Shown: positions 1-8,264, counted from the stretch's first letter. The stretch: DNA of 64,000 nt from Amycolatopsis balhimycina FH 1894 (GCF_000384295.1 NZ_KB913037.1:7007533-7071532); one strand, 5' to 3'. Made by a program: numbers and translations. Notes: a model not told the origin generated them from the sequence alone.

Positions 1-471
1 CCCGGCGAGCACCGCGCGCCGGACCGCGAGCATCGTCGTGCCGGGCAGCTCTTCGGTGACCGCGCGGCGGGAAAGCAGGTCGGTCTCCGGTTCGACGAGG
101 AACCGCTGGGCCGCGTCGTTCGCGGTGGCCCGGTGCCCTTCGGGCAGCGCGTCGAGCACCTTGCGCATGGCCGACGCGAGCGCCGAGCCGAGGCCGAACA
201 CCTGCTCGCCACGTCCGGATCCGGCGGTCAGCAAGGCCAGCGCCTCGTCGTGGTTCAGCCCGGTGAGCTCGGTCCGGAACCCGGGCAGCAACGCGAAACC
301 GCCGTGCCTGCCGCGTTCGGCGTAGACCGGGACGCCGGCCGCGGACAGCGCCTCGATGTCGCGAAGCACGGTCCGGGTGGAGACCTCCAGCTCGCGGGCC
401 AGGGCGTCCGCGGTCAGCCGGCCACGCTGACGCAGCAGGAGCACCAGCGAGACCAGCCGGTCGGCGCGCAT
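1..471 (-). CDS. WYL/DeoR-type transcriptional regulator (3' end cut by window edge)
   Basis: The gene runs off the left edge, so only about 157 N-terminal codons are visible. The first ~55 residues form a winged helix (start MRADRLVSLVLLLRQ, recognition helix around VSTRTVLRDIEAL), followed by a Gly-rich wing (ERGRHGGF) and LLPGFRTELTGLNHDEALAL, which is typical of YafY-like HTH_11 + WYL regulators. ATG start at 471. It is divergent from the RidA-family gene at 560 with an 88-bp gap, so it may control that gene and itself (inference). The WYL ligand-binding domain lies mostly outside the window, so the ligand is unknown. Confidence 0.8.
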   Translation of the reverse strand, partial: MRADRLVSLVLLLRQRGRLTADALARELEVSTRTVLRDIEALSAAGVPVYAERGRHGGFALLPGFRTELTGLNHDEALALLTAGSGRGEQVFGLGSALASAMRKVLDALPEGHRATANDAAQRFLVEPETDLLSRRAVTEELPGTTMLAVRRAVLAG

Positions 472-559
472 GGCGAAACCCTAGCGAATACCCGACACAG
501 GATGTCGTGATTCGCCGAGAGGCTCCCCGCAGGTACCCGATGAACCGAATGGAGCTGAA

Positions 560-961
560 GTGGCAGTGGAACGAACCGCGGTCAACCCGGTGACGTGGTC
601 GCTGGAGATGGGGTTCAACCAGGGCGAGCTCGTCTCCGGGCCCACCCGGACCCTGTACTGCTCCGGGCAGACCGCGATGAACGGCGACGGCAAGCCCGAG
701 CACGACGGCGACATGGCGGCACAGCTGGCGCTGAGCCTCGCCAACCTGGAGGCCGTGCTCGGCGAGGCCGGCATGTCACTGGCGAACCTCGTCCGGCTGA
801 ACGTCTACACCACCGACGTCGACCTGCTGTTCCCGCACTACGGCGTGCTGGCGGCGCGGCTGGGCGCCGCCGGGGTGGCCCCGGCCACCACGATGCTCGG
901 GGTGACCCGGCTGGCGATCCCCGGTCAGCTGGTCGAGCTCGAGGGCACCGCCGTCGCGTGA
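560..961 (+). CDS. RidA/YjgF/UK114-family protein
   Basis: A 133-residue cytosolic protein of the usual Rid length. Rid proteins hydrolyse reactive enamine/imine intermediates made by PLP enzymes, or act in degradation pathways. Visible family features are YCSGQTAMNGDGK near residue 35, the helix ALSLANLEAVLGEAGM, LVRLNVYTTDVD, and the C-terminal GVTRLAIPGQLVELEGTAVA with the Arg position used for substrate carboxylate binding in RidA. GTG start at 560 with GGAG at 551-554. It is divergent from a WYL regulator, and ends at a perfect 30-bp palindrome shared with the convergent methyltransferase gene. The exact Rid subfamily and substrate cannot be told from the sequence. Confidence 0.88.
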   Translation: MAVERTAVNPVTWSLEMGFNQGELVSGPTRTLYCSGQTAMNGDGKPEHDGDMAAQLALSLANLEAVLGEAGMSLANLVRLNVYTTDVDLLFPHYGVLAARLGAAGVAPATTMLGVTRLAIPGQLVELEGTAVA

Positions 962-967
962 GGCGAC

Positions 968-997
968 CTGCCGCTCGGGGCCGGCCCCGAGCGGCAG
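968..997. terminator. Perfect 30-bp palindrome between convergent genes
   Basis: Bases 968-982 (CTGCCGCTCGGGGCC) are the exact reverse complement of 983-997 with no spacer. It lies 7 bases after the RidA stop and 4 bases before the stop of the convergent methyltransferase, so it can serve as a bidirectional hairpin terminator. No U-tract is seen, as is common in GC-rich actinobacteria. Confidence 0.7.
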
Positions 998-1000
998 CCG

Positions 1001-1879
1001 CTACTCCTTCTTCGCCGCCCCGGCGAGGACGATGGCTTCGCTCGCCTCGCCGAGATCCGGTGTCTCGTCGGTGACCGTCGCTTCTTCGGGGTGCCACAGC
1101 GGTGTCCAGGTCAGGCCGGGCTCGATCATCCGGAAGTCGCCGAACAGTTCGCGGATCTGCTGCCGCGTCCGCCAGATGACCGGGTTGCCCGCCCCGTCGT
1201 ACATGGTCTTGATGTTCTCCAGCATCCCGGCGAACTCGTCCGGTATTCCTTCGCTCGTGACGTGCGAAATGCCCAGGTACGAACCGGGGGCCAGCAGGTC
1301 GCGGTAGGTCGCGACGAGCCGGGGCCCGAGATCGGCGGATTCGGGGCTGTCCGGGGACGGCAGCTGCTGGATGTGGAGCACCGCGATCATCAGGAGCGCG
1401 ACCGGCCGGTCCAGGTCGATGACGCCGGTTTCCGCGATCCTTTCCCACAGCCGCCCGGGATCGCGCAGGTCCCCGTGGATGGCGGTGTGCCGGTCTTCGT
1501 CGCCGTACTGGCGCAGCAGGCTGCGGGAGTGCGCGACGGCGACCGGTTCGTGGTCGACGTAGGCGACGCGCACCTCGCCGGGAGCCACCTGGTCCGCGAC
1601 CTCGTGGGCGTGCCCCATTGTCGGCACGCCGGACCCGAGGTCGACGAACTGCCGGATCCCCAGTTTCGTGAGGTGCCGGACGAGCCGGTGGAGGAACAGC
1701 CGGTTGGACCGGGCGATCGGGCGCAGGATCGGGAACTTGCCGAGCAGTTGTTCGGCGAATTGGCGATCGATTTCCCAGTTGGTGTCGCCGCCGAGGAAGT
1801 AGTCGTAGATCCGGGCGACGCTGGGCTGGCTGAGGTCGACGCCGGCCGGGGGAAATGGTTCGCTGTCCGCAGTCGTCAC
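1001..1879 (-). CDS. SAM-dependent methyltransferase, Methyltransf_19 (DUF574) family
   Basis: 292 residues, full length for this actinobacterial family. The N-terminal signature VDLSQPSVARIYDYFLGG is diagnostic; it is followed by QFVDLGSGVPT (motif I, SAM binding) and VAYVDHEPVAVAHSRSLL (acidic residue after beta-2). The family is abundant in Streptomyces and Amycolatopsis but substrates are mostly unknown. GTG start at 1879 preceded by GGGGAG. It lies 68 bp downstream of an XRE-DUF5753 regulator on the same strand, a frequent pairing, so co-transcription is likely (inference). Confidence 0.88.
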   Translation of the reverse strand: MTTADSEPFPPAGVDLSQPSVARIYDYFLGGDTNWEIDRQFAEQLLGKFPILRPIARSNRLFLHRLVRHLTKLGIRQFVDLGSGVPTMGHAHEVADQVAPGEVRVAYVDHEPVAVAHSRSLLRQYGDEDRHTAIHGDLRDPGRLWERIAETGVIDLDRPVALLMIAVLHIQQLPSPDSPESADLGPRLVATYRDLLAPGSYLGISHVTSEGIPDEFAGMLENIKTMYDGAGNPVIWRTRQQIRELFGDFRMIEPGLTWTPLWHPEEATVTDETPDLGEASEAIVLAGAAKKE

Positions 1880-1947
1880 TGTTCCGCTCCCCGTGGCGTG
1901 TGTGGTCGGATCATCTTATTCGGGCCGTTTGCCCGGTGCAGGCGGCA

Positions 1948-2829
1948 TCAGGGTGACCCCTGGCACCGGTCGAGTGCTTTTTCGAGGACTTCGCGTGCCT
2001 GTCCGGTGCCGAGCGCGGATTCGCGCAGGCGGTTCCAGGATTCGTAGAGGTGATCGATGTCCAATCCGCCGGGATCGGTCGTCACCAGGGTGCCCAGGAG
2101 ATCGCTGTAGCCGAGCGGCGGTTCCGGTTCCGCGAACTCCATGATCGTGAAATCGGGATTGACGTGCAGGCGGCGGGCGTACGGGACCACGCGGATGTCG
2201 ATGTTCGGATTCCGGTCGGAAAGGGCGAGCAGATGCTTGAGCTGGTCGACGGCGACGTACTTGTTCACGGTTTCGCACTGGACGAGCCGTTCGACCGCGC
2301 TTTCGCTGATCAGGAATTCGTACCGGCACCCGGGATTCTCCGTGAAGGCCCTGATCGTGCGGGCCGCCCGCTCGGTGACCGCGTTGGCGATGTCGTCGAC
2401 GTCGTGTTCGGAGAACTGCGCGATCATGTAGCTCTCGGCCTGCAGGAGGCCCTTCAGGCGCTCGCCGGTCCAGCTCAGGATCGTGGTCGCGGACGGTTCG
2501 CACCGCAGGATCCGGCGGAACCACGGCGCGCCGGAGTCGATCAGGTGCCGGTCGCGTTCCTCCCGCCCGCGCTCGTTGACGGCGTTCATCCGGCGGAGTT
2601 CGGCTTCCTCCGCGGGCGTGGCCTCGAGGGCCGTGATGACCTTTTCGAGGACGCTCGAGCTGCCTTTGTACCCCTTCTCCAGCCGGGAGATCACGCTCTG
2701 GTGGTACGTGACCCGTTCGGCCAGTGCCGTCTGGGTCAACCCGGCTCGGCGGCGCAGGTCGCGGACCCGGAGGCCGAGCTGCTTGCGCAGCTCGTTGTCG
2801 TCCGGTGAGGAGGAGGGCGCCCGCGCCAC
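1948..2829 (-). CDS. XRE-family regulator with DUF5753 C-terminal domain
   Basis: 293 residues. N-terminal helix-turn-helix at about residues 14-70 (LGLRVRDLRRRAGLTQTALAERV, then HQSVISRLEKG). The remainder is the DUF5753-type sensor domain (APWFRRILRCEPSATTILSW, LLQAESYM, IDIRVVPYARRLHVNPDFTI). Such proteins are paired with small DUF397 proteins (as here, 2971-3210) in actinobacteria, the best known case being the WhiJ/AbaA-type pairs of Streptomyces development. GTG start at 2829; no clear Shine-Dalgarno, but TACTAT on the minus strand about 40 bases upstream could be a -10. Role in this strain unknown. Confidence 0.88.
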   Translation of the reverse strand: MARAPSSSPDDNELRKQLGLRVRDLRRRAGLTQTALAERVTYHQSVISRLEKGYKGSSSVLEKVITALEATPAEEAELRRMNAVNERGREERDRHLIDSGAPWFRRILRCEPSATTILSWTGERLKGLLQAESYMIAQFSEHDVDDIANAVTERAARTIRAFTENPGCRYEFLISESAVERLVQCETVNKYVAVDQLKHLLALSDRNPNIDIRVVPYARRLHVNPDFTIMEFAEPEPPLGYSDLLGTLVTTDPGGLDIDHLYESWNRLRESALGTGQAREVLEKALDRCQGSP

Positions 2830-2970
2830 TTCAGGTCGTCCAATCGGGAGGGATGGTGCCCGATGATAGTAGGAAGGGCAGCCGGAGAAGCACGGTGAGT
2901 TGGCCGCGCGGCCGCGCTTCCCCTGGCCGGGCGCCGGAAATCCACCCCACCGGGTGCGACCCGGCCGGGA

Positions 2971-3210
2971 TCACCCCCGCCGGAAGCCGCCCCGGTCCAG
3001 GCCGCCGGTGAAGGAGTCCCACTCGGCCGTGGTGAACACGAGGACCGGGCCGTCGGCCAGCTTCGTGTCCCTGAGCGCGACCAGGCCGGGCCGGCTGAAG
3101 TTGAGCTCGACGCAGTCGCCCTGGTCGGGGCCGCACAGTGCGCTCCGCTGCCAGCCGGTCGTGTCGAACGCGTCCCCGGCGGCCATCGGGTCGTAGCTGC
3201 GGATGTCCAT
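2971..3210 (-). CDS. DUF397 domain protein
   Basis: 79 residues, the typical size. The sequence shows the family features WQRSALCGPDQGDCVELNF, then VALRDTKLADGPVLVFTTAEWDSFTGGL: the DSK/RDTK loop and the terminal EW-x-x-F. DUF397 proteins are cytosolic partners or antagonists of the adjacent XRE-DUF5753 regulators. ATG start at 3210 with GGGGGAGA just upstream. The gene lies 141 bp upstream of the regulator on the same strand, so the order is DUF397, regulator, methyltransferase, probably one transcription unit (inference). Confidence 0.88.
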   Translation of the reverse strand: MDIRSYDPMAAGDAFDTTGWQRSALCGPDQGDCVELNFSRPGLVALRDTKLADGPVLVFTTAEWDSFTGGLDRGGFRRG

Positions 3211-3857
3211 GTCTCCCCCTGTGTCAAGCGGAAGCGAAAGGTTCGAATATGTGACTTATTCAGCCTTAGATCCTGAATATTCCGATGGCAAGCGAGCGGG
3301 ACGAATTGCTGCCGATACGTGGGAAGTTTTCACCCGAATGGCGTGTTGCGCGCGAAGCTGCACGTGCGTGTGCAGATGCCGACAGGTGTGCCGTCGTGGT
3401 CTGCATATTCCGTCGCGGAACGGAATATTTCCCGTTTTCGGCCGAGTGCTGCCGAGGGAGGAGTGGTCGCTACGCCGTTGCGGTGAGCGGCGTGTCCGCC
3501 GGATGGCACCGATGGTGTGGCGCGGTACGCCAAAGGTGCAGGCCACTGTCGCGAAAGTGTGACACCTTGGTGCTTTCGGGTGGGGTACCGGCCGGTCCGG
3601 CGGTGCCGGATCGCTCGGCCGCAGCCGTGCGCACCCTGCTGATCGAACCGCTAAGTTGGGATTTCACGCGGGCCGGTCGTCCGCCCACGTCCCCTTTCAT
3701 GGAGTGCACGACATGCGATTCATTCTTCCGCCGGGTCTCGCCCGGATCGGTGCCGGGAAGCCGCGGGGCTGACCGGCCGGCGAAAAGCCGCGAAACTCGC
3801 CGTCAGGGGTGAGCGGACCACGCGGACGCAGAAGCAAAAGGTGAACCACCATGCGCG
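3211..3857. other. Intergenic region with an AT-richer patch
   Basis: No convincing gene. Bases roughly 3236-3300 and 3390-3440 are clearly lower in GC than everything around them (for example GGTTCGAATATGTGACTTA at 3240). The patch lies upstream of the DUF397 gene on one side and the small gene at 3858 on the other, so it may hold their promoters, or be a transferred remnant or an Lsr2-binding zone (inference). AAAGGTGA at 3838-3845 looks like a ribosome site for a start near 3851-3858. Confidence 0.45.
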
Positions 3858-4253
3858 GTGTTCGACACCGCCGAGAAGGAGTCCCCGCTTACGCCCGACG
3901 AACGCAAGCTGGTGCTCTTTCCGCTGACCGCCCTCGCCGACCAGGCTCGCTTGCCCTATCGAGGAATGAGAAACGTCATGTCCGCCGAACACCGCGCCCG
4001 AAACTGCCGCGTCGTCGCCGCCCGGATCCGGCTCGGCGTTCCCCGCGCCGACGGCCGCCGGGTGGGGGAACGCGACCGGCAGGTCCATTTCGTCGCCCTG
4101 CCCGCGGGCAAGCCGGTTCCGCTGGTGCTGAGAACCCTGTGCGGTGATCCGCTGGCCCGGGAGGCGACGGATCTGCTCGACTCCATCGCGGGAATGCCGT
4201 GTGTCCGATGTCTGGCCTCGGTGCCGCGGGCGGCGGGCGCCGGGGCTCCCTGA
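3858..4253 (+). CDS. Small hypothetical protein with C-terminal CxxC
   Basis: Up to 131 residues from GTG 3858; ATG 3966 or ATG 3978 are alternative starts, the latter 11 bases after GAGGAA (3961-3966) and giving 91 residues. The C-terminal half (QVHFVALPAGKPVPLVLRTL, then LDSIAGMPCVRCLASVP) resembles small actinobacterial proteins that I recognise only as a conserved hypothetical type; the CVRC pair could bind metal. The N-terminal stretch PLTPDERKLVLFPLTAL also looks protein-like, while the best ribosome site (AAAGGTGA) is spaced for ATG 3851 in another frame, which hints at a small frameshift or a misplaced start. Function unknown. Confidence 0.5.
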   Translation: MFDTAEKESPLTPDERKLVLFPLTALADQARLPYRGMRNVMSAEHRARNCRVVAARIRLGVPRADGRRVGERDRQVHFVALPAGKPVPLVLRTLCGDPLAREATDLLDSIAGMPCVRCLASVPRAAGAGAP

Positions 4254-4299
4254 CGATCATCCACTGTGGACAGTGCCGCCGCCGGGCGCGGCCGGTCCC

Positions 4300-4352
4300 T
4301 TGACACGCGGGTCCTGTCATTCATACATTCGATGTCTCTTTGTATGAATGAC
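4300..4352 (+). promoter_or_regulatory. Sigma70-type promoter overlapped by a perfect operator palindrome
   Basis: TTGACA at 4300-4305 is followed after 17-18 bases by ATACAT/TACATT (4323-4329). An 11-bp perfect inverted repeat, GTCATTCATAC at 4316-4326 and GTATGAATGAC at 4342-4352 (15-base spacer), covers the -10 and the likely start point, 17 bases before the monooxygenase ATG. This is the geometry of a TetR- or MarR-type repressor operator. The TetR gene at 6995, last in the same gene group, is the obvious candidate regulator (inference). Confidence 0.72.
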
Positions 4353-4369
4353 GTGGGGAGTTGGTCCGC

Positions 4370-5869
4370 ATGCGGCTCGGCAAGACCGCCGTCGTCCTCG
4401 GGGGCAGTGCCGCCGGTCTGTGCGCCGCCGGGGCGCTCGCCGGGCACTTCGACCGGGTGCTGGTCCTGGAACGCGACGAGCTCCCGGCCGGCGCCGAGCA
4501 CCGCCGCGGCGTGCCGCAGAGCAAGCACCCGCACTTCCTGCTGAACTCGGGACGGCGCGCGATCGGGGCGCTCTTCCCCGGGTTCGAGGACGACCTCATC
4601 GCCGCCGGCGGGCTGCACCTGATGCCGTCCATGGACGCCGCCTACCTCGACGGCGAGGGGTGGTCGGCCCGCAAGCGCGGGTCGATGACCATGGTCTACG
4701 GCTCGCGGATCCTCATCGAGCGCGTGCTGCGGGACAAGGTGCGGGGACTGGCCAACGTGGTCGTCCGCGAAGGGGTCACGGTCACCGGCCTGTCCACGCG
4801 GGGCGGCGGCACGGCGGGCGGCGGCGTCACCGGGGTCGATTTCACCGCTTCGACCGGCGACGAGCACATCGAAGCCGACTTCGTCGTGGACGCGCTGGGC
4901 CGTGGGTCCTCGGTGGGCGACTGGCTGGCGGCGGCGGGCTGGCCCCGGCCCGAAATCCAGACGCTCGACGCGAAGGTGACCTACACCTCGCGCTGGTACG
5001 ACCTGCCCGCGCCGGCGCGGCGGCCCGCGTCCTGGTGGTGGCGGCACCTGGTGATCATGCCGACCCCGGACAAGGGCGAACACCCCGCCGAACACGAGTT
5101 CCTGGTCAACTTCTTCCCGATCGAAGGCAACCGCGCCATCGCGTGCATGGGCTCGTGGGGTCTCGAAATGCCCCGTAACACCGAAGCGTTCGTCGAGACG
5201 GCACGCCGGGTGCGGACGCCGTTGTTCGCCGCCGCGATGGACCGGTGCGCGCCCGTCTCGGAAGTCCACCTGACCCGGTCGACCGGCAACAAGTGGCGGC
5301 GCTACGACCGTCTCCGCACCCCGCCGGCCGGCCTGGTGTTCGTCGGCGACTCGATCTGCGCGTTCAACCCCTTCTACGCACAGGGGATCAGCTCGGCGGC
5401 GGCTTCGGCCCTGTTGCTGCGCGACCACCTCGCCCGCGCCGGACGGCTCGACGCGAAGTTCTCCGCGCGATTCTTCGCCGCGCAGCGCAAGCTGCTCCGC
5501 GTGCCGTGGCGCTTGGCGATGGCGAGGGACCAGGGTTACGCGTGCGCGGTGGGCACCGAGCGGCTGCCGGAGTGGCGGCGCCGCCTCGTCGAAGCCGTGT
5601 CCGGCCCGGCGTTCAGTCTCGTCGTGGGGGCCGCCCGGGAGTACGACGTGGTCGACGAGCACTTCGCCAAGGTGTTCAACCTCGACGAGTCGCTGGGGGA
5701 CATGATGCGCAACCCGCGCGTGCTCGCCGGGCTCGTGCGCTACCGCGTCCGGGCGGCACTGGGCAAGCACCGCGTCCCCTTCGGGTTCGACCCGCAGGCC
5801 GAACCGCCGGCCACGGACTACTCACCCGGCGCTCGCGAAAGCACCGAGACGACGGCGGCCGCGCGGTGA
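4370..5869 (+). CDS. FAD-dependent monooxygenase/epoxidase-like oxidoreductase
   Basis: 499 residues from ATG 4370, preceded by GGGGAG (4355-4360). N-terminal dinucleotide-binding fold AVVLGGSAAGLCAAGAL (residues 7-23) with VLVLERDELP at the end of beta-2; the second FAD motif is FVGDSICAFNP around residues 324-332. The conserved region RRGVPQSKHPHFLLNSGRR is typical of the flavin monooxygenase group that contains polyether epoxidases (MonCI type), but the substrate here is unknown. The stop overlaps the GTG start of the next gene (GTGA), so the two are translationally coupled. Expression is probably controlled through the palindrome at 4316-4352. Confidence 0.78.
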   Translation: MRLGKTAVVLGGSAAGLCAAGALAGHFDRVLVLERDELPAGAEHRRGVPQSKHPHFLLNSGRRAIGALFPGFEDDLIAAGGLHLMPSMDAAYLDGEGWSARKRGSMTMVYGSRILIERVLRDKVRGLANVVVREGVTVTGLSTRGGGTAGGGVTGVDFTASTGDEHIEADFVVDALGRGSSVGDWLAAAGWPRPEIQTLDAKVTYTSRWYDLPAPARRPASWWWRHLVIMPTPDKGEHPAEHEFLVNFFPIEGNRAIACMGSWGLEMPRNTEAFVETARRVRTPLFAAAMDRCAPVSEVHLTRSTGNKWRRYDRLRTPPAGLVFVGDSICAFNPFYAQGISSAAASALLLRDHLARAGRLDAKFSARFFAAQRKLLRVPWRLAMARDQGYACAVGTERLPEWRRRLVEAVSGPAFSLVVGAAREYDVVDEHFAKVFNLDESLGDMMRNPRVLAGLVRYRVRAALGKHRVPFGFDPQAEPPATDYSPGARESTETTAAAR

Positions 5870-6975
5870 GCGCCGGATGCGGACCGCAGGCCGACGCCGT
5901 CACCCGCGGCCTCGGCTTCGACTGCCACGACGTCGCGCCGGTGGTGTCCGTCCGTCCGCCGTGGGCGCTCGCCGGCTGGACGATGCCCCTGCTGGAGGTG
6001 CTCGTCGTCGGCGGCGCGGTTTTCGCGCTGGTGCACGCCGTTCGCCGGTACCGCGCGGGCGACCCGGTCAACCTGGCGCTGTGGTTCGCCTCGCTGGTCT
6101 ACCTCTTCGTCACCGAACCGCCGCTGTACTTCCCGGAGTGGTTCGGCCTCGACCGGATCTACGGCTTCATCTTCGCCCACAACCGGTTCACCGTGCAGTT
6201 CATGGCGGACCGGCTGCCGCTCTACATCGTGGCGTTCTACCCGGCGTTCAGCCAGCTCGCCTACGAGCTCGTGCGGTCGTTCGGGATCTTCCGGCGGCGC
6301 GGCGCGCTGACCGGCTCGGTCGCCGTCGCCTTCGCCTGCCAGGTGTTCTACGAGGTCTTCGACCAGCTCGGCCCGCAGCTGAAGTGGTGGGCCTGGAACC
6401 CGGGCAACGACGTCGTCAACCATCCCGCGCTGGCGTCGGTGCCGATGACCAGCATGCTGCTGTTCGCTTCCGTTTCGATGGCGGCGATGACGTACCTGGT
6501 CGTGCGCCTGACCGGCGGCCCGGCGGCGGACGGCGGTCCGCGACGCGGGTGGCCGCTGGTGTGGCGCACCTTGGCGGCCGGCGTCCTCACCCCGCCGGCC
6601 ATGGCGCTCGCCGGCATCCCGTCGAGCCTGGCCGGCACGAGCACCTCCGCGCGGGCGTGGATCCTCGGCGTCGAGCTGGCTCTGGTCTGGCTGGCCGGCG
6701 CCGGGATCGTCGTCTCGCACCTGCGATCCCCGGACCACGGGCCGGCCGAGCCGTTGTCCGCCTTCGCCCGGTTCTACCCGGCCCTGTACCTCGGCGGGAT
6801 GGCGGTGTGCTGGATCGGCGCCCTCCCGGCGTACTTCGCCGCCCACGACGGCGTCACCGGTGACGGCACCCCGATCGGCAGCGGGCTCTACGCGCTCGCC
6901 TGCTTCGCAGGGGCCGGCCTGCTGCTGGTCGCGCTGTACCGCGAGGCCCACGCCAAGGCCCCTGCCCCGGCCTGA
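5866..6975 (+). CDS. Polytopic membrane protein, possibly AveC-like
   Basis: 369 residues from GTG 5866, which overlaps the monooxygenase stop by four bases. It has about seven hydrophobic helices (for example MPLLEVLVVGGAVFALVHAV, FMADRLPLYIVAFYPAFSQL, ILGVELALVWLAGAGIVVSH). Aromatic/charged loops such as TEPPLYFPEWFGLDRIYGF and LKWWAWNPGNDVVNHPA are conserved-looking and resemble the spirocyclase AveC family; I am not certain of this. Tight coupling to a flavin epoxidase-like enzyme suggests that both act on the same lipophilic substrate (inference). Confidence 0.6.
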   Translation: MSAGCGPQADAVTRGLGFDCHDVAPVVSVRPPWALAGWTMPLLEVLVVGGAVFALVHAVRRYRAGDPVNLALWFASLVYLFVTEPPLYFPEWFGLDRIYGFIFAHNRFTVQFMADRLPLYIVAFYPAFSQLAYELVRSFGIFRRRGALTGSVAVAFACQVFYEVFDQLGPQLKWWAWNPGNDVVNHPALASVPMTSMLLFASVSMAAMTYLVVRLTGGPAADGGPRRGWPLVWRTLAAGVLTPPAMALAGIPSSLAGTSTSARAWILGVELALVWLAGAGIVVSHLRSPDHGPAEPLSAFARFYPALYLGGMAVCWIGALPAYFAAHDGVTGDGTPIGSGLYALACFAGAGLLLVALYREAHAKAPAPA

Positions 6976-6994
6976 ACGGCCGTGCTCGGGGAAG

Positions 6995-7603
6995 ATGGAG
7001 CGCATGGGGCACCACGGATGGCAGGGCAACCCGCCCGGCACGGAAGACGAGGCACGCCGCCGGATCGTCGACGCGGCGACGGCGTGCCTCGACCGCGTCG
7101 GGCTGGCCAAGACCAGCCTGTCCGACGTCGCCGCCGAGGCCGGCGTGACCCGGCAGACCGTCTACCGCTACTTCCCCAGCCTGAAAGACATCCTCCGCGC
7201 CGTCGCCCTGGCCGGCGTCGAAGAGTTCGCCGGGCGGATGGAACGTCACCTGGCCACGTTCGGCAGCGCCGCCGAAGCCGCGGTCGAGTCGGTGGTCTAC
7301 GCCGTCCGGACGGTCCCCGGTGAGCCCCACCTGGGTCTTCTGCTGCAGGCGGGCGAAGCCGACTTCTTCACCGACGGGGTCATTTCACCCTTGGCCTTTT
7401 CGTTCGGCGCGCGGATCCTCCGCAACGTGCCGGTCGACTGGGCGGGCGCCGGCATCACGACCGAAGACGACCTGCGGGGCCTCGCCGAAGTCCTGATGCG
7501 GCTCTTCATGTCGTTCCTGCAGTACCCGTCGGCGCCGGCGCTCACCGACGACGGGCTGCGGGCCCTCGTCCGCCGGTGGATCGGGCCGGCCCTGCGCGGG
7601 TGA
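6995..7603 (+). CDS. TetR-family transcriptional regulator
   Basis: 202 residues from ATG 6995; ATG 7004 is an alternative start with a better-spaced GGGGA (6988-6992). The N-terminal HTH is clear: EARRRIVDAATACLDRVGLA, then LSDVAAEAGVTRQTVYRYF (recognition helix) at about residues 40-60. The C-terminal ligand domain is not assignable. It follows the monooxygenase and membrane-protein genes by 19 bp on the same strand and is thus probably last in their operon, consistent with autoregulation through the 4316-4352 operator (inference). Confidence 0.87.
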   Translation: MERMGHHGWQGNPPGTEDEARRRIVDAATACLDRVGLAKTSLSDVAAEAGVTRQTVYRYFPSLKDILRAVALAGVEEFAGRMERHLATFGSAAEAAVESVVYAVRTVPGEPHLGLLLQAGEADFFTDGVISPLAFSFGARILRNVPVDWAGAGITTEDDLRGLAEVLMRLFMSFLQYPSAPALTDDGLRALVRRWIGPALRG

Positions 7604-7691
7604 TTCCGCCGCGCGGGGAAATCCGCGGAAATCTTCACGAACTTCGCGGAGGCGGACGACGGTTGTGATGTCGGGCACGAAGGCACCGGCC

Positions 7692-7731
7692 TCCGTTGGC
7701 GGCGAGGGTTTCAGCCCTGGCCGCCAACGGA
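7692..7731. terminator. Hairpin between convergent tetR and lsr2
   Basis: TCCGTTGGCGGC (7692-7703) pairs exactly with GCCGCCAACGGA (7720-7731); the 16-base loop can itself form AGGG/CCCT pairs. It lies between the convergent TetR gene (ends 7603) and Lsr2 gene (ends 7775) and is likely a bidirectional terminator. Confidence 0.65.
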
Positions 7732-7774
7732 CCGGCTGCCGTGATCTTCCCCCAGCGATCTTCCGGCCACCGCG

Positions 7775-8185
7775 TTACTTCTTCGCGGCGGCGACCTTCT
7801 TGCGCGGGGCACGCTTGCGCGGCGCGATGGGCGCTTCGGCTTCCTCGACCTGGGCCTGCTCGTAGGCGGCGATCACCTCGGAGGAAAGGCGTCCCCGCTC
7901 GGAGACCTCGTAGCCGTTCGAGTTGGCCCAGGCGCGGATCTGCTGGTTGCGCTCGCGGTCGGTCGTGCTGGTCGTGGTGGACTGGCCGGTGGCGACCCGG
8001 ACCTTCCGGCCACCGATGCGACGGCCGGCCGCGATGAAGCGGGCCAGTTCGTCGCGCAGGGCGGCGGCGTTCTCGTCCGACAGGTCGATTTCGTAGGTGA
8101 CGCCGTCGAGACCGAACTGAACGGTCTGCGCGGCGGTGCTGCCGTCGATGTCGTCCAGGATCTCGACGAGGACTTTCTGGGCCAC
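7775..8185 (-). CDS. lsr2: Lsr2-family nucleoid-associated protein
   Basis: 136 residues. Lsr2 is the actinobacterial xenogeneic silencer that bridges DNA and binds AT-rich minor grooves. The N-terminal dimerisation domain (MAQKVLVEILDDIDGS, then GVTYEIDLSDENAAALRDEL) and the C-terminal DNA-binding domain (IRAWANSNGYEVSERGRLS, AT-hook-like R-G-R at 97-99) are both present. An extra basic tail (APRKRAPRKKVAAAKK) extends past the usual end. GTG start at 8185, seven bases after GAGGAG. Its own promoter is visible upstream (8265-8294). Many actinobacteria have two Lsr2 paralogues; which one this is cannot be told. Confidence 0.93.
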   Translation of the reverse strand: MAQKVLVEILDDIDGSTAAQTVQFGLDGVTYEIDLSDENAAALRDELARFIAAGRRIGGRKVRVATGQSTTTSTTDRERNQQIRAWANSNGYEVSERGRLSSEVIAAYEQAQVEEAEAPIAPRKRAPRKKVAAAKK

Positions 8186-8264
8186 GTGAATGCTCCTCAG
8201 TTGGATGTGCGTCCGGGGAACGCGACGTGTGACAAGTTGCACAATGGTCGGCGTTCTTCGGTGG

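Noticed and set aside
3956..5770. Long open frame antisense to the FAD monooxygenase
   Set aside because: Compositionally a shadow; the sense frame has FAD-binding motifs, ribosome site and promoter.
4370..6975. Part of a polyether/avermectin-type biosynthetic cluster
   Set aside because: No polyketide synthase or other biosynthetic genes nearby; the resemblance to epoxidase and AveC families alone is not enough.
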